64,000 nucleotides of DNA, taken from CALMFG01 sp963674805. GTDB taxonomy: Bacteria; Bacillota; Clostridia; Christensenellales; CALMFG01. Under the pieces are notes generated by a model that worked only from the letters and a program-made list of their open reading frames with translations, had not been told where the DNA came from and made no database searches. The DNA lies in contig CAXXNY010000009.1 of assembly GCA_963674805.2 (NCBI GenBank), positions 186,001 through 250,000 on the forward strand. The letters are read 5' to 3'. Below, piece by piece: positions 1 through 8,204 of this stretch; the first letter of the stretch is position 1; each line of letters starts with the position of its first letter. Made by a program: the position numbers and the translations under genes.

Positions 1-270
1 CGTTGAGGATATATCCTGAATGAGCGCTGAAATCTTGGTTTTCCTGCTAATTCTAAGGGAAATAGGAATATCTACATCATATCTGCTCCCAAAATCATAG
101 ACTAAATTGCTAAATCGATCAAGATGTTGTGATTGAATGTGTGACGCTGCGCGCCGATCAAATATTTTGCGCCGGTTTTTAGGGTCTGGTGCAAAATGGA
201 GTATGCGACGATCGGGCAATCGTTTAGGAATTTTTTCTTCCAATACTTGACTAACTTTTTTTTCCGCCAT
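1..270 (-). CDS. Partial protein, possible PilZ-type domain, cut by window edge
   Basis: A reading frame starts with ATG at 270 and stays open for 90 codons to the window edge. AGGTGA lies six bases before the start. The N-terminal part is very basic, with RRILHF and NRRKIFDRRAA stretches. The visible end, VDIPISLRISRKTKISALIQDIS, is split here as VDIPISLRI then SALIQDIS; an alternating strand followed by an xDIS motif resembles the start of a c-di-GMP-binding PilZ barrel. That resemblance is weak and only the first part of the domain is visible. No membrane segment or signal peptide is seen. The reading frame itself is well supported; the family call is tentative. Confidence 0.45.
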   Translation of the reverse strand, partial: MAEKKVSQVLEEKIPKRLPDRRILHFAPDPKNRRKIFDRRAASHIQSQHLDRFSNLVYDFGSRYDVDIPISLRISRKTKISALIQDISST

Positions 271-1070
271 TTCTATTCACCTAAGGATCCTTTTGTGAAA
301 ATCTCTTACCATTTAATGGGATGTTTATTTTTTATAACATTTATGTTATAAAATGACACTTAATGTATAAGACAAATTTAATTGGGCTTTTACTCCATTT
401 TTTGACTAGTAATAAACGGTATTAATATGGTTCTATTATGTATAAAAAAATTTTATAAGAAAGATGCTGTGTTTTAGGAATAAGACTATGAAAAACAATA
501 AGCGCGATGTCTGTCTTCACTATCTTATAAAAACTTATGTAATTAAATAAACGAACGCTATGCTTTTTTAATATCTCCTTTGCGTTTTTTTAACTCATAA
601 CTGACTTATGTACTCAGTAGTCTCTATTAACGGCAGTACTTCAAAAAAACTCCCCCGCGGTCTTTAAATTATTTTTTATTAATTAAAAAATATCTTCTCC
701 ACCATTATCACTTTGTTATTATTATAACTTTGTTATTGAATAAATACAATTATTTTTTATTTGTGCCTATTATTTCTATATCATACAACATATTGTATTA
801 TATATGTTTACATATAAGGTTATGCTCGTTTTTTCTGTCCAAAGAATTTAATGGGGAAAGTCTGGTTTTCTATCTACATGTAACCGAGATCCGCAAAATT
901 GAATAAAATAAAACTGAGTATTTGCTTCTGGTATAATAAATTTACACGGTTAAAAACTGATCCTGTCTTACCATTTCTTCAATACCGGGACTAAAAATAA
1001 ACGGAAATACCCAAGGGTTATGTCTCATTTGTTTCTAAAAATAAAAGTGATATAATAATTATATAAAAGA
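271..1070. other. Long AT-rich non-coding stretch
   Basis: About 800 bases lie between divergently oriented genes, with no frame that has a convincing start and ribosome binding site. It holds AT-rich palindromes, such as an ATTTTTT/AAAAAAT hairpin near 671-691, and a short direct repeat of CTTTGTTATT near 710 and 727. Only the promoter just before the CBS gene could be assigned. Confidence 0.5.
1029..1056 (+). promoter_or_regulatory. Candidate sigma-A promoter of the CBS gene
   Basis: TTGTTT at 1029-1034 and a perfect TATAAT at 1051-1056 are separated by 16 bases. The predicted transcription start lies about 25 bases before the ribosome binding site at 1073-1080. Confidence 0.4.
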
Positions 1071-1088
1071 ATGAAGGAGGGAAGAAAA

Positions 1089-1562
1089 ATGTCTAAAATT
1101 TCTGAATTCATGAACACAAATGTTGTAAGTGTCCATCCTGATGATTCGATAGAATTAGTTGTGAGGACTTTTAAGGACATGAATATTAATGGCCTTCCTG
1201 TTGTAGACACGGATAATAAAGTCATTGGTATTATTACGGCACGAGATCTGCTAGCACATTCTGAAGAAACGAAAATCATTCCTTTACCCTATTCCTCTGA
1301 TTGGATGTATTCATATGTTTATTTACTGGACAATATCACGTATAAAAAAAGCGTTGAGGAGTTTTTAAAAACGAGTGTTGCTGAAGTCATGAGAAAAAAA
1401 GTTTTCACTGTAAATGAACATGATTCATGGCATGAGGCAGCAGCTCTTATGAAAAAAAGGGAAGTGAACCGTCTGCCCGTTGTCGATGAAGACGGTAAAC
1501 TAAAGGGCATTATTACCCGAACCGATTTGCTGAATTTTTTAGCTGAACACGAAGTCACTTAA
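1089..1562 (+). CDS. Two-CBS-domain protein
   Basis: This 157-residue protein consists almost entirely of a pair of CBS domains (about residues 5-60 and 95-152), each with the usual pattern V(N/F)..D.....A...M......LPVVD..GK..GIIT..DLL. CBS pairs (Bateman modules) bind adenosyl nucleotides and act as energy or ligand sensors; no catalytic domain is attached. An upstream in-frame ATG at 1071 is rejected as the start because the AAGGAGG ribosome binding site lies at 1073-1080, inside that extension; the ATG at 1089 has ideal spacing. The flavin-binding split-barrel gene follows 34 bases later on the same strand, so the two are probably cotranscribed. The ligand cannot be inferred. Confidence 0.88.
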   Translation: MSKISEFMNTNVVSVHPDDSIELVVRTFKDMNINGLPVVDTDNKVIGIITARDLLAHSEETKIIPLPYSSDWMYSYVYLLDNITYKKSVEEFLKTSVAEVMRKKVFTVNEHDSWHEAAALMKKREVNRLPVVDEDGKLKGIITRTDLLNFLAEHEVT

Positions 1563-1596
1563 TACCTAAATAAATCTAAAAGCGAGGTGAACTAAA

Positions 1597-1998
1597 ATGA
1601 ATAAAATCCTAGAGTTTTTAGAAGAAGCCGGTATTTTCTATTTTGCTACCACCGAAGACTCCCAGCCGCATGTACGTGCTTTTGGCTTTGTTATGGAACA
1701 TAATGATCGGCTCTATTTTGGAATCGGGAACCATAAGCCCTGTTATGAGCAGCTAAAATCCAATCCGCGCTTTGAGCTTTGCGCATATGATAAAGAAAAC
1801 GATATATCGATGCGCTTAACCGGTGTGATTGAGTTTGATAATGCGTATGAGACAATCCAGTATGTCTTCCAGCATTCACATTTTCTCAGCAAGCTGTACG
1901 GAGATCCCGCCGGGCCACAGTTTGTACCGTTTTATGTAAAAAACGGGGAAGCTGTTTTTGAAACCCAACAGGGTGAAAAGTGGAGCGAGTATATTTAA
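1597..1998 (+). CDS. Pyridoxamine 5'-phosphate oxidase-like FMN-binding split-barrel protein
   Basis: This 133-residue protein opens with LEEAGIFYFATTEDSQPHVR, matching the N-terminal strand pair of small split-barrel flavoproteins related to PNPOx and NimA-like nitroreductases. LYFGIGNHKPCYEQLKSNP and FELCAYD follow, which shape the flavin/dimer interface. Members bind FMN or F420 and reduce diverse small molecules; the substrate here is unknown. GAGGTG lies before the ATG. It follows the CBS gene at a 34-base gap. No partner reductase is visible. Family assignment is good, function open. Confidence 0.85.
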   Translation: MNKILEFLEEAGIFYFATTEDSQPHVRAFGFVMEHNDRLYFGIGNHKPCYEQLKSNPRFELCAYDKENDISMRLTGVIEFDNAYETIQYVFQHSHFLSKLYGDPAGPQFVPFYVKNGEAVFETQQGEKWSEYI

Positions 1999-2020
1999 AT
2001 CTTATCTCCATCCTTTCCAT

Positions 2021-2190
2021 TTATGTGCACACATTGGCACGTCGCGTCGGACGTGGCGAAAAAAGCTACAATGAGATTTGGACTTGAATCTTTCAGCTCG
2101 ACTTGCCGATTTTTATCCCATTTCAGGGGGGCACGTGCGCGAGGCACATATCACACGGACGGGCACAAAAGGTTTCGGGAAGTACAAAAA
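2021..2190. repeat. CACGTG-rich dispersed repeat, copy A1
   Basis: This stretch begins TGTGCACACATTGGCACG and ends GGGCACAAAAGGTTTCGGG. It shares with the copies near 9.6 kb and 42.2 kb a left block (CGTCGGACGTGGCGAAA, also at 9.56 kb) and a right block (CACGTGCGCGAGGCA, then TATCACACGG, then GGGCACAAA.GGTTTCGG). It runs directly into the integrase remnant. No convincing gene is seen in any frame, although open frames cross it by chance. Confidence 0.7.
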
Positions 2191-2376
2191 AAGGAACCAA
2201 CTGGAGTCAGCCCGGTTTCATGATTTAAGGCATACGGCAGCATCATTAATGATACTTGAAGGAGTGCCTTTAAAGACGGTTCTGATATATTAGGGCATAG
2301 TAGTATATCTATTACCGTTGATGTTTATGGGCATGTACTGGAAGAGCAAAAAAAGAAAAGCAATTCGCAAACTTGA
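2190..2376 (+). pseudogene. C-terminal remnant of a tyrosine recombinase (integrase), frameshifted
   Basis: The frame reads ARFHDLRHTAASLMI, which is the conserved HxLR box II motif of phage-type integrases, then LEGVPLKTV. At about 2280 one base is missing. In the next frame the sequence continues SDILGHSSISITVDVYGHV and ends at a TGA at 2374-2376. This second part contains the conserved LGHSS and the catalytic-type Tyr within VDVYGHV. Everything upstream of box II is replaced by repeat A1, so this is the last fifth of an integrase with a frameshift and cannot be active. It indicates that a tyrosine-recombinase element once lay here. Confidence 0.85.
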
Positions 2377-2399
2377 AAAATATTTTCTTAATTAATTTT

Positions 2400-2425
2400 A
2401 GAATCAGAATGCTGATTCTATCTTT
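2400..2425 (+). terminator. Probable rho-independent terminator after the integrase remnant
   Basis: A perfect 8-bp stem, AGAATCAG / CTGATTCT, with an AATG loop is followed by the T-rich ATCTTTCT. It lies 24 bases after the integrase stop. Confidence 0.55.
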
Positions 2426-2496
2426 CTAATTACTTCTTCTTCATACTCGTTTCATATAGGTTCCTATCAAAATATTATTGTTTTCACCATATTAAG

Positions 2497-3246
2497 CTAT
2501 TTTGACGCTTTTGAAACCCACTTTAATATATTCAGCCAAAGCTTAGAGTAGCATTCCCAGTCTACAAACGCCTGTGATCCCCAATGCGGAACACAATCAC
2601 TCGAAAAGGCAAAAGACCGGCCATTGCCAAACTGCATCCCGGCCATGAAACAATCGTTACCGATGTTCGCAATTTCTTCTGCTTCCGGCTTGGCCTCTAA
2701 CCTGTTATAGCCTAAAAAGTATGGCCACTCCTTATTAATGCCGTTTAGGACAGGATGGTCATTGATTAAAATCTTTGGATAGATACCTTGCGGCATCTCA
2801 ATTCTATCATCGTAATTTAATATATTGACCGGAAGCACATCTGCGAGCGGTGTCATTCCATATCTGGCTTTATTACCAAATCCGGAAAAACTCATATAAC
2901 CGCCGCACATCACCAGTCCGCCGCCCTGTGCAACAAATTCTTTTATCAGTTCAAGCCTGTTAGGCAGTCGCTTACACTGATACTGCGTATCGGGGTGAAG
3001 CAACAGCGTATTTGATCCAATATCACTTAAAAGAACCGCATCATATTCGTTTAACTTTTCTAATTCAAATGGAAATTCATACTGTGCAATATGGCTGGGT
3101 AAGTAATCAACCAATACGCCTTCTCTTTCCAGTGCATTTTTTATCGGCCCTTTTGCCTCATGGTAGCGCCCTAAAGATATATGATCAAATCCCTTTGTGT
3201 GCGTTGATAAAATTGACCATGACTCTCCCGCAAACAAAATTTTCAT
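2497..3246 (-). CDS. Putative glutamine amidotransferase-like protein (class I GATase fold)
   Basis: This 249-residue protein starts MKILFAGESW, has a DAVLLSDIG strand near residue 75 and a nucleophile-elbow-like GGGLVMCGGYMSFSG near residue 115, whose Cys matches the class I glutamine amidotransferase nucleophile. The overall pattern, including NIGNDCFMAG and SFAFSSDCVPHWG, matches the stand-alone GATase1-like family often found in sugar operons. Its reaction is not established, and no synthetase partner is present. The start at 3246 is chosen over an earlier TTG or ATT-type extension because AAGGAGAG precedes it. It is the last gene of cassette 1, 16 bases after the ribokinase stop. Confidence 0.75.
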   Translation of the reverse strand: MKILFAGESWSILSTHTKGFDHISLGRYHEAKGPIKNALEREGVLVDYLPSHIAQYEFPFELEKLNEYDAVLLSDIGSNTLLLHPDTQYQCKRLPNRLELIKEFVAQGGGLVMCGGYMSFSGFGNKARYGMTPLADVLPVNILNYDDRIEMPQGIYPKILINDHPVLNGINKEWPYFLGYNRLEAKPEAEEIANIGNDCFMAGMQFGNGRSFAFSSDCVPHWGSQAFVDWECYSKLWLNILKWVSKASK

Positions 3247-3262
3247 TTTACTCTCCTTAATC

Positions 3263-4219
3263 TTAATAATCAATTCGCCTTGGTTTTACCGTTTTATTTC
3301 TAATGAAGGTCTCGATTGTTTCGCGTTTTTCCATCGAAGCTTGTGAGCCAGCTCTCATCGCCGTTACCGCCCCAGTTGCGTTCGCATACTTAATGGCTTC
3401 TTCCACGGATTTTCCTTCGGCAAGGCATACGGCAACCCCAGCATTAAATGCATCCCCTGAACCAGTTGCGTCAGTAGCCGAAATTTCATATGGCGTGACA
3501 AGATACCGTTCTTCCTTATTGGCGTAAAAGGCACCTCCCGCTCCCAGCGTAATAATAACGTTCTTTACGCCCATTTCTAAAAATTCCTTCGCCGCCATAA
3601 TGCAGGATTTTGGGTTGTCACCACTTGGTAAAATCCCGGTAAAATACTCTGTTTCGGTTTCGTTGGGTGTCACAAAGTCAACGTATTTAAACGTGTTTAA
3701 GTTCATCTTTGTTGCCGGAGCCGGATTTAAAATTACCGGTACACCAATTTGATGTGCTTTTTTAATCGCATATTGTGTCGCCTCAATATTGGTCTCTAAT
3801 TGTGTTAAAAATACGTTGCATTCCTTTATTTGTTTTTCTGCCCGGTCAACATCCGCTTCGCATACTTGAAGGTTTGCCAAAGGCGCAATCATGATCGCAT
3901 TGTCACCTCTATCATCGACATGAATACAGCATGTTCCTGTTGCTGTTTTTTTATCCTTTGCAACATTTGAAGTGTCAATTCCATCCTCTATTAGTTTTCT
4001 TATGAGCGTTTCGCCAATATCATCATCACCTACTCTGCCGATAAACACGACGTCTGCATTTAATCTTGCCGCCTGAACCGCTTGATTTGCACCCTTTCCC
4101 CCGGAGTAAAACCCATTTGCTTTGCCAATAATTGTTTCACCTTTTCTCGGCAGCCTGGCGCCATAAGTAACACAATCATAAAGAAGGCTTCCCATGACTA
4201 CTATTTTTACTTTTATCAT
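3263..4219 (-). CDS. rbsK: Ribokinase-family (PfkB) carbohydrate kinase
   Basis: This 318-residue protein carries the PfkB N-terminal signature GGKGANQAVQAARL near residue 40 and the C-terminal signature DATGSGDAFNAG near residue 250, which supplies the catalytic Asp and the anion hole. NPAPA, TPNETE and GAGGAFY match ribokinase specifically, so ATP-dependent phosphorylation of ribose or a similar furanose to the 5-phosphate is likely. It lies 32 bases after the permease gene in cassette 1, so it probably acts on the sugar that transporter imports. The regulator of this cassette is a ROK protein rather than RbsR, so the substrate may differ from ribose. Confidence 0.88.
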   Translation of the reverse strand: MIKVKIVVMGSLLYDCVTYGARLPRKGETIIGKANGFYSGGKGANQAVQAARLNADVVFIGRVGDDDIGETLIRKLIEDGIDTSNVAKDKKTATGTCCIHVDDRGDNAIMIAPLANLQVCEADVDRAEKQIKECNVFLTQLETNIEATQYAIKKAHQIGVPVILNPAPATKMNLNTFKYVDFVTPNETETEYFTGILPSGDNPKSCIMAAKEFLEMGVKNVIITLGAGGAFYANKEERYLVTPYEISATDATGSGDAFNAGVAVCLAEGKSVEEAIKYANATGAVTAMRAGSQASMEKRETIETFIRNKTVKPRRIDY

Positions 4220-4251
4220 TTGCTCTCTCGACTTTCCTTGATTGCTTGTCT

Positions 4252-5220
4252 CTATGCCTTCATTTTAATATCTTTCGCTAATGCCAGCCGCGATTGTACG
4301 ACTTCGATATATGCAGCAATAATAATAACCAAACCGGTTGCAATATACTGATAGAACGTATCCACTCCGGCAACGATTAAACCGGTTTTTAGTCCCGAGA
4401 ATAAAACTGCGCCAATAAATGTTCCCGTTACACCTCCTCTGCCCCCTGCCATAGAGGTGCCGCCAATGGCTACGGCTGCAATCGCATTCAGTTCATACCC
4501 GTTTCCAGCTGTAGGCTCTCCAGTTCCCAGCCTTGCCACCAGCACTAACGCTGCTAGAGCCGTCCCGACGGTTCCAACGCTGTAAGCCAGTGTTTTAAAT
4601 AAATCGACCTTAACTCCCGAAAGCCGCGTCGCTTCTTCATTCCCGCCAATTGCATAAATATAACTGCCAAAGCGTGTATATTTAAGCAAAATATAAGCAA
4701 TCATTACGGTAACAATTAAGATAATAATTGGAAACCGAAATGCATTAAAAACCTGTCCGTTGATCAGATTGCGAAATTCTTTCGGCACTCCCGTCACCGG
4801 CAGGCCATCTGTAAAAACAAAAGCCAGTCCTCGGTATAAAGACATGGTTCCTAATGTAGCAATAAAGGGCTGGAGCTTGAAAACAGTGACAAGGACACCA
4901 TCCATAGTTCCGCAGGCAAATCCGATCAGCAGCCCCAACAAAATAACTGCCCAATACGGAAACCCGCCAACCAGCATTTTGGCACACAACACAGCAACAA
5001 GCGCTAACGCTGAACCGATTGACAGGTTAATCCCCCCTGAAATAATAACAAATGTTGTACCGATAGCCATAAGCCCATAAATTGCGGCCTGATCGATAAT
5101 ATCTCTTAAATTATTAAATTTAATATAAACCGGATTGATGAGCGAAAAAACAATTAGCATAATTCCCAGTGCAATAATTAAGCTCATTTCTCTTTGGTTT
5201 TTCTTGAAAAATCTTTTCAT
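4252..5220 (-). CDS. Sugar ABC transporter permease, RbsC family (cassette 1)
   Basis: This 322-residue, highly hydrophobic protein has about nine to ten membrane segments and the family motifs FVIISGGINLSIGSALAL near residue 58, the ELNAIAAVAIGGTSMAGGRGG loop near 240 and GTFIGAVLF just after. This loop contacts the ATPase. One permease gene implies a homodimeric channel. Its ATG at 5220 directly abuts the TAA of the upstream ATPase gene, which indicates translational coupling. Confidence 0.93.
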   Translation of the reverse strand: MKRFFKKNQREMSLIIALGIMLIVFSLINPVYIKFNNLRDIIDQAAIYGLMAIGTTFVIISGGINLSIGSALALVAVLCAKMLVGGFPYWAVILLGLLIGFACGTMDGVLVTVFKLQPFIATLGTMSLYRGLAFVFTDGLPVTGVPKEFRNLINGQVFNAFRFPIIILIVTVMIAYILLKYTRFGSYIYAIGGNEEATRLSGVKVDLFKTLAYSVGTVGTALAALVLVARLGTGEPTAGNGYELNAIAAVAIGGTSMAGGRGGVTGTFIGAVLFSGLKTGLIVAGVDTFYQYIATGLVIIIAAYIEVVQSRLALAKDIKMKA

Positions 5221-6717
5221 TTATTTACCTCCCATTGCATATAAAAGGATATTTTCTTCACTAAATTCTGTTTTATTAATCTCTGCAACCATTTCGCCCT
5301 CTCGCATAACAATCACGCGGTCGCTGATTCCTATTATTTCCGGCAATTCTGAAGAAACCATGATAATAGATTTACCTTCCTTCACCAGGGTCTCCATCAA
5401 CCTGTATATCTCTGCTTTCGCTCCAACATCTATACCCTTTGTCGGCTCATCAAAAATAAAAACATCTACATTCGTAGATAACCATTTTGCTAAAACGACT
5501 TTCTGCTGGTTTCCCCCGGAAAGGTTGTTTGTCATAAATTCAGGATCTCTTGGCCTTAGGTTAACAGAATCTCCGATTTCGCTTGTCTGTCTTACCCGCT
5601 TCCGATGATTCAAAAAACCCGCCTCTACATACTGTTTTAAGCTTGGCAGCGCAATATTCTCGGAATTCGTTAAGTCCTTAACAAATCCGTGTGCTTTTCG
5701 TTCTTCAGATATAAGGCCAATTCCATTCCTAACTGCCTCATTGGGTGATTTTATTTCCACCTTTTGTTTTTCTAAATAAATTTCGCCGCCCGATATTTTA
5801 TCCGCGCCAAAAATACTGCGCATCACATCTGTTCGTTTTGATCCAACAAGGCCAAAGAAGCCCAGAATTTCACCTCGGTTTAAACTAAAACTGATATCAT
5901 TAAAAAACCCATTTCGCGTTAGATTTTTTACTTCCAATACAACGTCTCCCCACTGTGCCATGCAGGGCTCTTCTCTTGTGGCAAAAGCCGTAACATCTCG
6001 TCCCACCATCGAACGTATCAGCGATTCTTTTGACAGTTTCTTAATATCATATGTCCCAATGTACATCCCATCCCTCAGAACAGTCGCGCGGTCTGCAATT
6101 TGAAATATCTCGTCAAGGCGATGACTGATATATATAATTGTAATTCCATTTTGTTTTAACTGATTTATTATCTTAAACAACGTTTCGGTTTCGCTTGTGC
6201 TCAACGAGGCAGTTGGCTCATCAAACGTTATAATTTTTGCATCCATGTTCAGCGCTTTTGCAATCTGCAGCATCTGCATTTCTCCGGCACTGAGTGTGTT
6301 GATTTTATCATCTGCACTAAAGCTACAATTTAATTTATTAAGTAATTTATTTGTTTCTGATCTCATTCTTTTTAGATCAATGAACAGGCTCTTCTGCGGT
6401 TCGTTACCCAGCAAAAGATTTTGCGCCACTGTCATCTCGGGTACAAGGTTGATTTCCTGATGGACTTTCGCAATCCCATAAGCAATCGCATCACCCGCAT
6501 AGCTAAAATTAACTTCCTGGCCGTTAATTAAAACCGCTCCGTCTGTTTGCTTAATAATGCCATGAAGAATATTGGTCAGAGTCGTTTTACCTGCCCCGTT
6601 TTCTCCAAGCAGTGCGTGTACTTCTCCCTGCTTGATTGAAAAGCTTACTTGATTCAGCGCTTTGCTGCCGGGAAATATTTTTGTAATTTTATCAAATGTG
6701 ATATGGTTCGTTTTCAT
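5221..6717 (-). CDS. Sugar ABC transporter ATP-binding protein, RbsA type (cassette 1)
   Basis: This 498-residue tandem ATPase has a complete first domain: Walker A GENGAGKTTL, signature LSAGEMQMLQIAKAL, Walker B ITFDEPTASL. The second domain has a degenerate Walker A (FGLVGSKRTDV) with a good signature LSGGNQQKVVLAKWL and FDEPTKGIDVG, as is usual in RbsA/MglA proteins. An upstream GTG at 6726 is in frame, but the AGGAAG ribosome binding site sits against it and is eight bases from the ATG at 6717, so the ATG is chosen. It lies downstream of the binding protein, separated by a GC-rich hairpin. Confidence 0.93.
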   Translation of the reverse strand: MKTNHITFDKITKIFPGSKALNQVSFSIKQGEVHALLGENGAGKTTLTNILHGIIKQTDGAVLINGQEVNFSYAGDAIAYGIAKVHQEINLVPEMTVAQNLLLGNEPQKSLFIDLKRMRSETNKLLNKLNCSFSADDKINTLSAGEMQMLQIAKALNMDAKIITFDEPTASLSTSETETLFKIINQLKQNGITIIYISHRLDEIFQIADRATVLRDGMYIGTYDIKKLSKESLIRSMVGRDVTAFATREEPCMAQWGDVVLEVKNLTRNGFFNDISFSLNRGEILGFFGLVGSKRTDVMRSIFGADKISGGEIYLEKQKVEIKSPNEAVRNGIGLISEERKAHGFVKDLTNSENIALPSLKQYVEAGFLNHRKRVRQTSEIGDSVNLRPRDPEFMTNNLSGGNQQKVVLAKWLSTNVDVFIFDEPTKGIDVGAKAEIYRLMETLVKEGKSIIMVSSELPEIIGISDRVIVMREGEMVAEINKTEFSEENILLYAMGGK

Positions 6718-6760
6718 GAGTGACACTTCCTATATTTGTTAGGTTTAAGTATATAATTTA

Positions 6761-6781
6761 GGAGGGGTACAAGCCCCCTCC
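6761..6781 (-). other. Intercistronic hairpin between binding protein and ATPase genes
   Basis: GGAGGGG and CCCCTCC pair around a seven-base loop (TACAAGC). No T-run follows on the minus strand, so it is more likely a transcript-stabilising or attenuating structure than a full terminator. Such a structure would leave the binding protein more abundant than the rest of the transporter. Confidence 0.6.
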
Positions 6782-6803
6782 ATAGTCGTACACTCGTTAA
6801 AGG

Positions 6804-7952
6804 TTATTTATCAAACTGCAAACCACTCCAGCCAACAATCTCATCCGCACTGACATCAACATTGGTTTGATCAATCAATGCCTGTGTTGTCCAGATAACA
6901 CGCGGCACTTCCTGTCCTGCTAAGATTCTTAGCGCAATATCAATAGACATCTTTGAATTGTAGAACGGGAAAATATTAACGGTTGCTGACAATTCACCGT
7001 TTCTGATAGAATCATAAGCTTCACCCGTACCATCATTTCCTACAACCATGATTTCACCAAGCTTGTCTGCGCCCTTTACAGCTTCAAGCGCACCCATAGC
7101 CATCGTATCGTTGTTGCAATATACAGCCTTCAAATCAGGATAAGTTTTAATCCACACTTCCATGACATCCTTCGCTTTCAGTCTATCCCAATCGGCGTTT
7201 TGAGTATCAACAACTTCAATCTGCGGTGCATTGGATCCAAACCAGTCAACAAAGCCATCTGTTCTGTTGCGCGCTGCACCCGCTGTCGGAATACCTACGA
7301 TGCAGGCAACTTGGCCGCCTGATTCACCCAATTGGTCTGCTACCCATTTTGCTGCCAGTTCACCGGATTCAATATGTCTAGGGCCAACATAAGCGGGGAC
7401 AACCTTTGCAAAGCCACCAACAACATTGACCATGGGGATATTCATTTCAAACGCTGTTTCGATAGCCGGTTCAAGATTTGCATCAGTAATCGGTGAAAGC
7501 AGCAAGGCCTGGTAATCTTCATTAAGCATCGCATTCATAATCGCAAGCTGCCCTTGGTCATCACTTTCTCCCTGAGCCGCTTTTACATCTACCGATACTG
7601 AAACACCCTCTTCTGCAAGTGTTGCGGATTCGTCTTCCGCGCCTTCTTTTACACTTCTCCAGTATTCATTTTCAAAAGCCTTTGCAACATAACCGATTTT
7701 CACAGGCTCATCGGGCATCGGAATAGGACCAAGCAAGTCAACCAAATCATCATATAAAACCGCGTCAGCGTAGTTATCTGTGTCAATGTCTTCGGTCCAT
7801 GGCTCCTGGAAGTTAGCCATTTTTACTACTTCTTCTTTGGTTTCAGCTGCCTGTTCTTCTGTTACTGCCGGAGCCTCTACTTCAGCACCACATGCTACAA
7901 AAATAAATGCAGCACACAATACTAAAGCAATTACCATCACAAATTTCTTCAT
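6804..7952 (-). CDS. Sugar ABC transporter substrate-binding lipoprotein (cassette 1)
   Basis: This 382-residue protein has a lipoprotein signal (MKKFVMVIALVLCAAF... with Cys in the VACG lipobox near residue 21) and then a periplasmic-binding-protein type 1 fold of the RbsB/Peripla_BP_4 class: YVAKAFENEYWRSV near residue 70, ALLLSPITDANLEPAI near 140, and AVYCNNDTMAMGALEAVK and VVGNDGTGEAYDSI later. It is membrane-anchored outside the cell and delivers a sugar to the permease. GAGGAGG precedes the ATG. Its promoter is consensus and bordered by ROK operators, so it is the first gene of the cassette 1 transcript. Confidence 0.93.
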   Translation of the reverse strand: MKKFVMVIALVLCAAFIFVACGAEVEAPAVTEEQAAETKEEVVKMANFQEPWTEDIDTDNYADAVLYDDLVDLLGPIPMPDEPVKIGYVAKAFENEYWRSVKEGAEDESATLAEEGVSVSVDVKAAQGESDDQGQLAIMNAMLNEDYQALLLSPITDANLEPAIETAFEMNIPMVNVVGGFAKVVPAYVGPRHIESGELAAKWVADQLGESGGQVACIVGIPTAGAARNRTDGFVDWFGSNAPQIEVVDTQNADWDRLKAKDVMEVWIKTYPDLKAVYCNNDTMAMGALEAVKGADKLGEIMVVGNDGTGEAYDSIRNGELSATVNIFPFYNSKMSIDIALRILAGQEVPRVIWTTQALIDQTNVDVSADEIVGWSGLQFDK

Positions 7953-8032
7953 AATTCCTCCTCATAAATTTATTTTCTTTTCGTACATACGAAACATAAA
8001 ACCCACATATTAATCGTCATTTTGATGATGCC

Positions 8033-8060
8033 ATTATATCATCAGATATATATATGTCAA
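8033..8060 (-). promoter_or_regulatory. Consensus promoter of cassette 1
   Basis: On the minus strand, a perfect TTGACA (8055-8060) and a perfect TATAAT (8033-8038) are 16 bases apart. Transcription would start near 8026, giving a leader of about 75 bases before the binding-protein ATG at 7952. Confidence 0.75.
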
Positions 8061-8063
8061 GTT

Positions 8064-8139
8064 ATTTTACAAAATTATTTTATATTATTATTTAACTTAT
8101 ATATTTTGTAAATTATTTTAATTATGTTTTTGTAAAACC
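8064..8139. promoter_or_regulatory. Candidate ROK operator boxes between divergent promoters
   Basis: Three TTTTGTAAA-type boxes are present: ATTTTACAAAAT at 8064-8075 (inverted), ATTTTGTAAAT at 8103-8113 and TTTTTGTAAAAC near 8126-8137. The first lies just upstream of the -35 of the binding-protein promoter and the third just upstream of the -35 of the ROK gene, a layout suited to control of both promoters by the ROK protein. Assignment to that protein is inference. Confidence 0.5.
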
Positions 8140-8140
8140 A

Positions 8141-8169
8141 TTTACAGATTTAATTATGTATACTATAAT
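8141..8169 (+). promoter_or_regulatory. Promoter of the ROK regulator gene
   Basis: TTTACA at 8141-8146 and TATAAT at 8164-8169 are separated by 17 bases. The start codon follows at 8205. Confidence 0.65.
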
Positions 8170-8204
8170 AGTTTTAACAATACACCTGAGTTAAGGATGA
8201 AAAA

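Noticed and set aside
271..1070. CRISPR array or riboswitch in the long AT-rich region
   Set aside because: Only two short direct repeats and AT palindromes are present; no regular spacing and no conserved aptamer-like core.
2023..2223. Possible small protein across repeat A1
   Set aside because: No ribosome binding site, composition unlike neighbouring genes, and the same DNA recurs as a non-coding repeat elsewhere.
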